Shown here in pieces: positions 1-4,942 of a stretch of DNA of 5,663 nt. A model generated the notes under the pieces. That model was not told the DNA's origin. It did not search any database and worked only from the letters and a program-made list of their open reading frames with translations. This DNA is from Bdellovibrionales bacterium (GTDB lineage Bacteria > Bdellovibrionota > Bdellovibrionia > Bdellovibrionales > JAMPXM01): NCBI GenBank assembly GCA_005792225.1, contig SXSP01000541.1, forward strand, positions 1-5,663, written 5' to 3'. Every line of letters begins with the position of its first letter. Positions within the stretch are counted from its first letter, which is position 1. Both the position numbers and the translations under genes were made by a program.

Positions 1-422
1 TCGGTGAGCTCGGTGTAAACGGACTCCCAAGACCCTTGCGACCAGATCTCGAACTTTTCACTTAATCCAACGAGGACGACTTCAGTCTCGAGACCGGCGA
101 ACCGGCGAAGGCTCTGCGGAATCAAAACGCGCCCCTGCGAATCGACATCCACCGGTTGACCGCCAGATAAATAAAATCGGCTGAAGGCCTGGACTTCAGG
201 CTTGAGTGAGGAGAGACGACTGATACGACGTTCGAGCTTTTCCCATTCGGCGAGTGTGTAAACATGCAGGCAAGAATGGCCCTGATACCGGCTGTTAGTC
301 ACGACGAGCTGTGAGGCCATTGAGCCGGCAACGCGACGAAAGGCTTGCGGCAGGGATAAGCGACCCTTCGGATCCAGTTTGATCTCGAAGCGCCCGCGAA
401 AGATTTGAGAGCCTTGGCTCAT
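1..422 (-). CDS. mraZ: MraZ, transcriptional regulator of the division and cell wall cluster (3' end outside window)
   Basis: MraZ is a ring-forming DNA-binding protein that represses its own dcw operon by binding GTGG/TGGG direct repeats. I translated this frame by hand on the minus strand: it opens MSQGSQIFRGRFEIKLDPKG and stays open for 140 codons to the window edge, so the stop and last few residues lie outside. The two MraZ-fold repeats each carry the family DxxxR motif: D17-P-K-G-R21, followed by LSLPQAFRR, and D94-S-Q-G-R98, followed by VLIPQSLRR. The family is usually about 140-150 residues, so little is missing. The ATG at 422-420 fits the conserved start, and an AGGCAGGA Shine-Dalgarno-like stretch ends about 10 bases upstream. 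The dcw genes (rsmH, ftsL, ftsI, mur genes) should follow to the left; this is inferred from family synteny. An operator with four boxes lies 120-155 bases upstream. Confidence 0.95.
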   Translation of the reverse strand, partial: MSQGSQIFRGRFEIKLDPKGRLSLPQAFRRVAGSMASQLVVTNSRYQGHSCLHVYTLAEWEKLERRISRLSSLKPEVQAFSRFYLSGGQPVDVDSQGRVLIPQSLRRFAGLETEVVLVGLSEKFEIWSQGSWESVYTELT

Positions 423-542
423 GAAATCGACATCCTGCCTAAAGAGAGAATCAAAAGCCCGTCCCTGGACTTTCGAGGCGCGAACATCAAAAGAGATGAG
501 ACGAAACCTGCCGTCTCCGAGCTAAACCCGCAGACCGCAGCC

Positions 543-576
543 CCACCGAACTCCACTTTGTTCCACCTTCTTCCAC
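543..576 (-). promoter_or_regulatory. MraZ box array: four GTGG direct repeats with 10-bp period
   Basis: Read on the minus strand, the sequence is GTGGAAGAAG, GTGGAACAAA, GTGGAGTTCG, then GTGGGGCTGC. The four GTGG cores pair with plus-strand CCAC at 573-576, 563-566, 553-556 and 543-546, an exact 10-bp spacing. Such helically phased repeats upstream of mraZ are the known binding site of the MraZ ring, with one box per subunit. The array starts inside the mraZ -10 box and runs across the expected transcription start, the geometry of a repressor site. The repeats are seen directly; MraZ binding is inferred from the family. Confidence 0.88.
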
Positions 577-603
577 TGTAGAAATTTGGTCAAACTGCGT
601 CAA
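575..603 (-). promoter_or_regulatory. mraZ promoter (sigma70-type)
   Basis: On the minus strand a TTGACG -35 (598-603) is followed by exactly 17 bases and a TACAGT -10 (575-580). The -35 matches consensus at 5 of 6 positions and the -10 at 4 of 6, including the key T-A...T positions. The predicted start near 567-569 leaves a leader of about 145 bases before the mraZ ATG. The last bases of the -10 overlap the first GTGG box, so a bound MraZ would block the polymerase. Confidence 0.72.
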
Positions 604-618
604 GTCCCGTCTTTCTTT

Positions 619-656
619 TTGAGATTGCATGTCTTGGCGTGTTACACTTTTATTAT
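619..656 (+). promoter_or_regulatory. candidate promoter for the zinc-ribbon/salvage operon
   Basis: TTGAGA (619-624) lies 18 bases upstream of TACACT (643-648), giving 5/6 and 4/6 matches to the sigma70 consensus. A second -10-like box, TATTAT, sits at 651-656 but has no well-placed -35. Either would give a leader of roughly 65-80 bases before the ATG at 731. The element is back-to-back with the mraZ promoter, with the two -35 boxes only 15 bases apart. Which -10 is used cannot be told from sequence alone. Confidence 0.42.
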
Positions 657-730
657 CTGAGCGATTTCAATGACATACACCTAGACTCTTCAACCGCTCG
701 AGGGACGAAACAGAGGAAGGCTCGTATTCC

Positions 731-1816
731 ATGACGATGATGAACTGCCCAAAATGTGGCTTTTCACAACCGAGAGATCAGTACTGCGCCAGCTGCGGTA
801 TCGATATGGTTGCCTATCGTCCGAAGGGTAAGCCGTTTCACAAACGCGTTCTCTCAAACACGCTCTTTCAACTCTTCACTTTGACGGCGGTAGTTCTTTC
901 CTTCTTCTTCGTCATTCGTCATCAGCAGAAGATGGAAATCGCCGCGCGCATTAACGACATCGAAAGTGCGGCGCCCGCTCAACTCATCGAGCGCTCAGCG
1001 CAAAACGAATCGGCGGAAGAGCCCGCGGCGGATCAAACTGAACTCGCTTCAAACGGCGAAGCCGCACCTCCCGCTTCACCTGAGGCGGAAGCAAGCTCTC
1101 CCGATGAGAGCGTGTCTTCGGCCACGGTCGCCGCGGCACCGGCACCTCGCGCGGCCTCGGCTCCCGCAACTGATTCCGCAGCGAAACCCGCGACCGGTGA
1201 GGGCGCACCATCAACTTCTCCAACGGCGGCGGCTGCAAAGTCGGCGTCAATTCGCGTGAGCTTCAACGAAGCGCCGCGCGCGCTGATCAACGAGATCGCC
1301 AGCGAACCCGAGGCGAATGCGGGAAGCTACGGCTCGCTTCAATACGGAATCGCAACTGACTGGGTGAACCGTTCGCGCACCTTCCGCTCCGCCGTCAATT
1401 GGCGCTCGCTCGATACGACTGAACCTCAAACACTTCAGGCCGGCGAGACGACGACGGTTTACCGAGGACCGCGCGACGAAGCGAGCGGCGAAGCTTACGG
1501 CGTTTGGGTATACGCAAAACTCGTGAGAGTCGATGAACAGGGCGCGACCGTTCAAATCGAAGTCAGCCGGAACCTCACCGATCCTGGAGCCACGGGTTCC
1601 GTCGATCAGGTGAATCGACTTCCCCTTGCCGAAATGACCGTACCTCGCGGTGGCGCGGCTTACGTGACCGGCCTCGTTCCTCACCGACGCACGGAACTCT
1701 CGGCCCAAGAGTTACGCCTCTACCGCAACGATCGCGTACTCCAAGTCCTCACGAGCGAGCCGTTTCGCTCAGGTCTGACCGATCTCGCAATCTTCGTTGA
1801 ACCCGTCTTGAAGTGA
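731..1816 (+). CDS. membrane-anchored zinc-ribbon protein with disordered linker, function unknown
   Basis: I do not recognise a characterised homologue. The 361-residue protein has four parts. An N-terminal zinc ribbon has C6-P-K-C9 and C19-A-S-C22. A single hydrophobic helix lies at about residues 44-62, preceded by a basic stretch (RPKGKPFHKR). A low-complexity linker rich in Ala, Pro, Ser and Glu covers about residues 78-172. The C-terminal region, about 173-361, looks folded and rich in beta strand and ends LAIFVEPVLK. The basic flank suggests the zinc ribbon is cytoplasmic and the linker and C-terminal domain are periplasmic, as in other zinc-ribbon/one-helix/linker proteins. The start at 731 is supported by AGAGGAAGG at 712-720; ATGs at 737 and 740 would also keep all four cysteines. 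It is divergent from mraZ and leads the tdk-upp-hpt run, 83 bases ahead of tdk. Its link to either neighbour is unknown. Confidence 0.88.
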   Translation: MTMMNCPKCGFSQPRDQYCASCGIDMVAYRPKGKPFHKRVLSNTLFQLFTLTAVVLSFFFVIRHQQKMEIAARINDIESAAPAQLIERSAQNESAEEPAADQTELASNGEAAPPASPEAEASSPDESVSSATVAAAPAPRAASAPATDSAAKPATGEGAPSTSPTAAAAKSASIRVSFNEAPRALINEIASEPEANAGSYGSLQYGIATDWVNRSRTFRSAVNWRSLDTTEPQTLQAGETTTVYRGPRDEASGEAYGVWVYAKLVRVDEQGATVQIEVSRNLTDPGATGSVDQVNRLPLAEMTVPRGGAAYVTGLVPHRRTELSAQELRLYRNDRVLQVLTSEPFRSGLTDLAIFVEPVLK

Positions 1817-1817
1817 G

Positions 1818-1835
1818 GGGCGACGTCGATCGCCC
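1818..1835 (+). other. small hairpin just after the zinc-ribbon gene
   Basis: GGGCGA (1818-1823) and TCGCCC (1830-1835) form a perfect 6-bp GC-rich stem with a 6-base loop, starting two bases after the stop codon. No T-run follows, so it is not a standard intrinsic terminator. It could slow polymerase or protect an upstream mRNA end and so lower expression of the downstream salvage genes, but that is speculative. Confidence 0.3.
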
Positions 1836-1899
1836 GAGACGCAGCGCTTCTGCACAAAGACTCTAGCTCGGCCTGGGTTCTTCGTGGTTTCTTGTCAAA

Positions 1900-2532
1900 A
1901 TGAAGACCACATCCGGTTCCGTCGAAGTCATTGTCGGCAGCATGTTCAGCGGAAAATCCGAGGAGCTCATTCGTCTCCTGCGGAGAGCCCAGCTCGCCCG
2001 TCTGCCGCTGCAAGTTTTCAAACCTCGCATCGACAAACGTTACAGTGAAAATCATGTGGCCAGCCACGACCGCTCGCTCTTTCCGGCGGTCGTCATCGAT
2101 GACGCGGCCGAGATTTACCGCCACCTTCTTCCCGAAACTCGCGTCATCGGAATCGATGAGGGCCAATTCTTCGACTCAGAACTCGTCGACGTCGTGGATG
2201 AACTCGCCAATCGTGGATTACGAGTGATCGTCGCGGGCCTCGACATGGATTGGAAGGGCGAACCCTTCCACCCGATCCCATCCCTGATGGCGATTGCGGA
2301 TACCGTGCTCAAGCTCCGCGCCGTTTGCGTCGTCTGTGGAGCCCCGGCCTCACGTACGCAAAGACTCGTCAAGGATACGAGCGCGATCCTCGTCGGGCAC
2401 ACCGACTCGTACGAAGCAAGATGCCGCGATTGTTTCGATCCGGATCTTTCGATTGATGCCAAGACCGGCCGCGAGGCGACGGTTTTCGAGATCGGCAACG
2501 CGTCTCCCGCGGACGCAACCGCAATCGGCTAG
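1900..2532 (+). CDS. tdk: thymidine kinase (type II, TK1-like)
   Basis: This cytoplasmic salvage enzyme phosphorylates thymidine (and deoxyuridine) with ATP to give dTMP. The 210-residue product shows the P-loop G13-SMFSG-K19-S20, and a DEGQFF segment (86-91) whose Glu87 matches the catalytic base of the usual DEAQFF motif. AGLDMDWKGEPF (112-123) is typical of the family. The zinc-binding cysteine pairs are C143-x2-C146 and C175-x2-C178, with the lasso-loop residues VGHTDSYEARCR (165-176) that hold the nucleoside. A short Ala-rich tail follows the second pair. An in-frame TAG at 1864-1866 leaves ATG 1900 as the only sensible start, yet no clear Shine-Dalgarno precedes it, so initiation may be weak or depend on upstream translation. 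The gene sits directly before the two phosphoribosyltransferases. Confidence 0.95.
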   Translation: MKTTSGSVEVIVGSMFSGKSEELIRLLRRAQLARLPLQVFKPRIDKRYSENHVASHDRSLFPAVVIDDAAEIYRHLLPETRVIGIDEGQFFDSELVDVVDELANRGLRVIVAGLDMDWKGEPFHPIPSLMAIADTVLKLRAVCVVCGAPASRTQRLVKDTSAILVGHTDSYEARCRDCFDPDLSIDAKTGREATVFEIGNASPADATAIG

Positions 2533-2536
2533 GTGA
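2531..2536 (+). promoter_or_regulatory. ribosome binding site of the upp-like gene, overlapping the tdk stop codon
   Basis: AGGTGA at 2531-2536 shares its first two bases with the tdk TAG stop and lies 6 bases before the ATG at 2543. Ribosomes ending on tdk would be placed on this site, which suggests translational coupling and supports the start chosen for the next gene. Confidence 0.6.
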
Positions 2537-2542
2537 TTAAAA

Positions 2543-3334
2543 ATGGTTTACGCCCTCAGTGAGATCGAACATCGCTACAGAAAGAACGTGCACATCCTCA
2601 ACGATCCGTGCATGAGCTCTTGGCTCGCACGACTCTGCTCGCCGCAGACGTTTCAACCCCAGATCAATGCTTTGGTGGATTACCTGTATACGGGGCTCCT
2701 GATGACCGTCATGAACGCGGAGTTCCCGCAAAAGCGTTCGATTCTTCCCACGCGAATGACGGCCATGCATCCCGGCGCTCCCCTCGAAACGGAGGTCTTC
2801 GACACCGAAGCTCGCGTCGTTACGGTCAACCTCGCCCGAGCCGGAACTTACCCCTCACACGTTTGCTACAATCTCTTGAATAACGTGATGAACCCGCAGT
2901 TGATCCGCCAAGATCACATCCTGGCGAGTCGCCTCACGAACACCGAGGACAAAGTCACGGGAACGGCATTGAGTGGCGCAAAAATCGGTGGCGACGTCGA
3001 AGGCGCGATCGTCCTCTTCCCCGATCCGATGGGCGCGACCGGAAACACGATCGTCTCCTCAATCGAACACTACAAAAAGAATGTGGGCGGAAACGCCTCG
3101 AAGTACCTGGCTCTTCACTTGATTGTGACACCTGAGTACCTTAAGAATGTTTCACAGGCGCATCCTGATTTGAAGATCTATGCTGTTCGAGTGGACCGCG
3201 GCCTCTCGCCGCAAAAGGTTCTCAAGACGGTACCCGGAACTCATTGGGATGAAGAGCGCGGCCTCAACGACAAGCACTACATCGTGCCCGGTGGCGGCGG
3301 TTTCGGCGAGATAATGAACAACTCTTTCGTTTAA
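2543..3334 (+). CDS. uracil phosphoribosyltransferase-like enzyme (divergent)
   Basis: The likely reaction is uracil plus PRPP to UMP and pyrophosphate, in the cytoplasm. The 263-residue protein has the type I PRTase PRPP loop at about 157-169 (LFPDPMGATGNT, compared with VDPMLATGG in Upp). It has an N-A-R-A-G stretch near 96-101 matching the RAG of Upp, a HLIVTPEYLKNVSQAHPDLKIY segment (192-213) and a uracil-site motif GLNDKHYIVPG at 240-250 (Upp: GLNxxGYIVPG). It is about 55 residues longer than typical Upp (about 208). The extra length includes an N-terminal segment and about 20 residues inserted between VDRGL (217-221) and GLNDK. The tail GGGGFGEIMNNSFV replaces the Upp GLGDAGDRIFGT ending. 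Neighbours tdk and hpt support a salvage role. A changed base preference remains possible, so I withhold the upp symbol. Confidence 0.85.
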   Translation: MVYALSEIEHRYRKNVHILNDPCMSSWLARLCSPQTFQPQINALVDYLYTGLLMTVMNAEFPQKRSILPTRMTAMHPGAPLETEVFDTEARVVTVNLARAGTYPSHVCYNLLNNVMNPQLIRQDHILASRLTNTEDKVTGTALSGAKIGGDVEGAIVLFPDPMGATGNTIVSSIEHYKKNVGGNASKYLALHLIVTPEYLKNVSQAHPDLKIYAVRVDRGLSPQKVLKTVPGTHWDEERGLNDKHYIVPGGGGFGEIMNNSFV

Positions 3335-3357
3335 GACGAAGACCAAACGAGGAAGAA

Positions 3358-3936
3358 ATGACGAGCCCGAAAAACGGCAACAAACCTACCGTCAAACACC
3401 CGGCCGGAATCCAGCTGAAAATGTCGACCCTTCTCGACGAGAAGAAGATTCAAGGCCGAGTCAAAGAAATGGGCGAAGAGATCACCAAACTCTGCAAGAA
3501 AGAAGATCTCATCGCCGTTTGCGTTCTCAAGGGCTCCTTCATGTTCTACGCCGATCTCATCCGCAACATCGACGCCGATGTTCGCCTCGACTTCATCGGC
3601 TGCTCGAGCTACGGAAACGCCACTCAGTCCTCGGGCGAAGTTAAAATGACCCTCGATCTCACCCAAGGCATCGAAGGCAAAAATGTCCTTCTCGTCGAAG
3701 ATATCGTCGACTCCGGCCTGACAATGTCGTTCATCACGAAGACCCTCCAAGCTCGCAACCCCAAAAAAATCCTGAGTGCGAGCCTCCTCTTTAAACCCGA
3801 AGCCCTCAAAGTCGATTACAAACCCGATTTCGTCGGCTTCGAAATCGGCAACGAATTCGTCGTCGGCTACGGGCTCGATTACCAAGGCTATTACCGCAAC
3901 TTGCCGTACGTGGCGGTGGTTGAGAGCTTGAATTAG
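3358..3936 (+). CDS. hpt: hypoxanthine phosphoribosyltransferase
   Basis: This enzyme converts hypoxanthine (and usually guanine) plus PRPP into IMP or GMP in the cytoplasm. The 192-residue product carries LKGS (57-60, pyrophosphate loop), SSYG (83-86, flexible loop) and the PRPP motif VLLVEDIVDSGLT (110-122, with E114 and D115). Lys146 in LLFKPE matches the purine-contacting lysine, and NEFVVGYGLDY (165-175) includes the F-V stacking pair and Asp174. Bacterial Hpt proteins usually start close to the segment that here begins at Met22 (3421), so this start adds about 21 residues (polar, Lys/Pro rich). GAGGA at 3349-3353 favours ATG 3358 despite its tight 4-base spacing; Met22 has only a poor upstream site. 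It follows the upp-like gene by 23 bases and is the last gene of the run. Confidence 0.94.
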   Translation: MTSPKNGNKPTVKHPAGIQLKMSTLLDEKKIQGRVKEMGEEITKLCKKEDLIAVCVLKGSFMFYADLIRNIDADVRLDFIGCSSYGNATQSSGEVKMTLDLTQGIEGKNVLLVEDIVDSGLTMSFITKTLQARNPKKILSASLLFKPEALKVDYKPDFVGFEIGNEFVVGYGLDYQGYYRNLPYVAVVESLN

Positions 3937-3949
3937 GCCTGTCGCAGGC
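3937..3949 (+). other. small hairpin right after hpt
   Basis: GCCTG (3937-3941) and CAGGC (3945-3949) form a 5-bp stem with a TCG loop, touching the hpt stop codon. No T-run follows directly; the nearest, TTTTT, is at about 3994-3998. It may help end the operon transcript or act as a 3' end stabiliser, but it does not meet the criteria for an intrinsic terminator. The rest of the gap to 4031 is GC-rich and holds nothing else I can identify. Confidence 0.25.
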
Positions 3950-4031
3950 ACTCAGGCGGGCGGGCACCGGGCATTCGGCGCGGCGGTGAAAGATTTTTGT
4001 TCGCACAGAATTCTTTCGGTTTGCTAGCCCG

Positions 4032-4835
4032 TCATCTCCACTTAAAGAAATCAAAGCAGTACACGTAGGCTTCTTCTTCCTTCGATTTTTCGATTTTTTT
4101 CGTGAGCGTCTGCAGATGCTCAAGCATCGATTCACGAATTTGTCCTGCATCCTTCTCTGAGCAACTAAACGCCAACGAATAATGAAGATCCGACGGCTCT
4201 CCAAACGGCATTTGCTGGATGGCCGCGAGCCTCCAGTTGGTGTGATGCTGACGAATGAATTTTGAATCCTTTGAGAGATGGATGTGCGTTTCTCCTGGCG
4301 TGACGACATCTTTCGAAGCTTTGAGAATTCCAAGTCTGATGAGAAACTGAATGGCTTCGTCGGCGACCGCGGGCGGAGCTCCCGTGGCCTGCGCGAGCTG
4401 CCTTCGATTTTGAAACTTCGGGATCGATGAAAGAACGTGAAGGAGACCGTGGAGATGCGAGGAGTAAAACTTCGCTTGGTCTTCGGCTCCGACTTCGCGA
4501 GTGCGCTCGAGCCTGCGGTGGATTTGTTGGTGGTCGGCTTGCTTTCGTTTGATTTTATCGAGAAACCGCTCGCGAAGCCTCGGTTCACTTGCACGCTCAT
4601 AGATGACGAGATCAAGAAATTGCTCGGCCTCATCGGCCGAATGCTTCAAAAAGACATTCATGCGTTCAGCTTGATCGAGCGACAGATCGGCCTTTCCGGC
4701 GACAACTTGAGAAACGAACGTGGTATGCACGCCGAGCTTCTCGGCCGCTTTCCTCTTCATTCCGGATTTTGGACCGAGGCTCTCGAGTCTTTCTCGTAGG
4801 TAAGCACGGTAAGAGCGGTATTCGTAAATATTCAT
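4032..4835 (-). CDS. TIGR02147/DUF4423-family putative transcriptional regulator
   Basis: The 267-residue protein fits a family common in Bdellovibrionota and Fibrobacteres whose members are thought to be DNA-binding regulators; none I know of has a defined target. The N-terminal signature MNIYEYRSYRAYLRERL is typical. A helix-turn-helix-like region follows at about 29-60 (KAAEKLGVHTTFVSQVVAGK...). A second winged-helix-like segment lies at about 143-172 (NRRQLAQATGAPPAVADEAI then QFLIRLGILK). The C-terminus (218-267) contains the family-typical HYSLAFSCSEKD segment and ends in VYCFDFFKWR. An in-frame TTG at 4841-4839 could extend it by two residues, but ATG 4835 better fits the family N-terminus. 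No strong Shine-Dalgarno is seen for either. It converges with hpt and diverges from the secreted-protein gene. Confidence 0.86.
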   Translation of the reverse strand: MNIYEYRSYRAYLRERLESLGPKSGMKRKAAEKLGVHTTFVSQVVAGKADLSLDQAERMNVFLKHSADEAEQFLDLVIYERASEPRLRERFLDKIKRKQADHQQIHRRLERTREVGAEDQAKFYSSHLHGLLHVLSSIPKFQNRRQLAQATGAPPAVADEAIQFLIRLGILKASKDVVTPGETHIHLSKDSKFIRQHHTNWRLAAIQQMPFGEPSDLHYSLAFSCSEKDAGQIRESMLEHLQTLTKKIEKSKEEEAYVYCFDFFKWR

Positions 4836-4840
4836 GATCA

Positions 4841-4853
4841 AGAGTTCTACTCT
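4841..4853. promoter_or_regulatory. 13-bp palindrome at the regulator start, possible operator
   Basis: AGAGT-TCT-ACTCT is a perfect inverted repeat with 5-bp arms. It lies 6 bases upstream of the regulator ATG, inside the expected leader. The position would suit autoregulation by a dimeric DNA-binding protein. Short arms make chance occurrence quite possible. Confidence 0.25.
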
Positions 4854-4867
4854 CTAAAATCGCGCGA

Positions 4868-4873
4868 AGTATA
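4868..4873 (-). promoter_or_regulatory. candidate -10 box for the TIGR02147-family gene
   Basis: TATACT on the minus strand matches the sigma70 -10 consensus at 5 of 6 positions and lies 32 bases before the regulator ATG. I found no convincing -35 at 16-18 bases upstream, so the promoter may be weak, activator-dependent or read by another sigma factor. Confidence 0.35.
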
Positions 4874-4905
4874 GAACAAAAATCTATGAAGCTCCGGTCA
4901 TGGTC

Positions 4906-4920
4906 CTTATTTTTCATAAG
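4906..4920. promoter_or_regulatory. 15-bp palindrome upstream of the secreted-protein gene, possible operator
   Basis: CTTAT-TTTTC-ATAAG is a perfect inverted repeat with 5-bp arms, 22 bases before the ATG at 4943. It sits where a core promoter or its operator would be expected, in an AT-rich patch of an otherwise GC-richer window. A TATGAA (4885-4890)/TTCATA (4913-4918) pair spans part of the same region. No clear -35/-10 pair was found for the plus-strand gene. Confidence 0.25.
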
Positions 4921-4932
4921 TAACCGATGTAT

Positions 4933-4938
4933 AGGAGG
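4933..4938 (+). promoter_or_regulatory. strong ribosome binding site of the secreted-protein gene
   Basis: AGGAGG at 4933-4938, a full anti-SD match, precedes ATG 4943 by 4 bases. It is the best Shine-Dalgarno in the window, fixes the start codon and suggests high translation of the secreted product. Confidence 0.75.
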
Positions 4939-4942
4939 CACT

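Noticed and set aside
419..434. Four-codon micro-ORF on the minus strand (M-S-I-S-stop) whose TGA overlaps the mraZ ATG
   Set aside because: The AGGCAGGA element is too close to its ATG and is better spaced for mraZ; such short frames arise by chance. It would need ribosome profiling to revive.
543..576. The 10-bp GTGG repeats as a CRISPR or simple tandem repeat
   Set aside because: Units are only 10 bp with variable second halves and sit at the mraZ promoter, matching MraZ boxes rather than an array or microsatellite.
966..1290. Open frames on both strands (about 85-97 codons) within the zinc-ribbon gene's linker region
   Set aside because: They are shadows of the GC-rich, Ala/Pro/Ser-coding linker; their products are low-complexity Arg/Pro or Ala-rich strings with no family resemblance and no ribosome sites.
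3331..3951. 206-codon minus-strand open frame opposite hpt
   Set aside because: The plus frame is clearly hpt with all catalytic motifs; the antisense product is a Phe/Asp/Glu-rich mirror of hpt codon usage.
3988..4017. GAAAGA...TCTTTC inverted repeat with a T-run between hpt and the convergent gene, as a bidirectional terminator
   Set aside because: The stem is 6 AT-rich base pairs with an 18-base loop and the T-run lies inside the loop rather than after the stem, so it does not form a plausible intrinsic terminator.
3806..4633. 275-codon minus-strand open frame overlapping the regulator gene
   Set aside because: It is in a different frame of the same strand as the TIGR02147-family gene, is Ser/Arg rich and matches nothing; the overlapping frame has clear family features.
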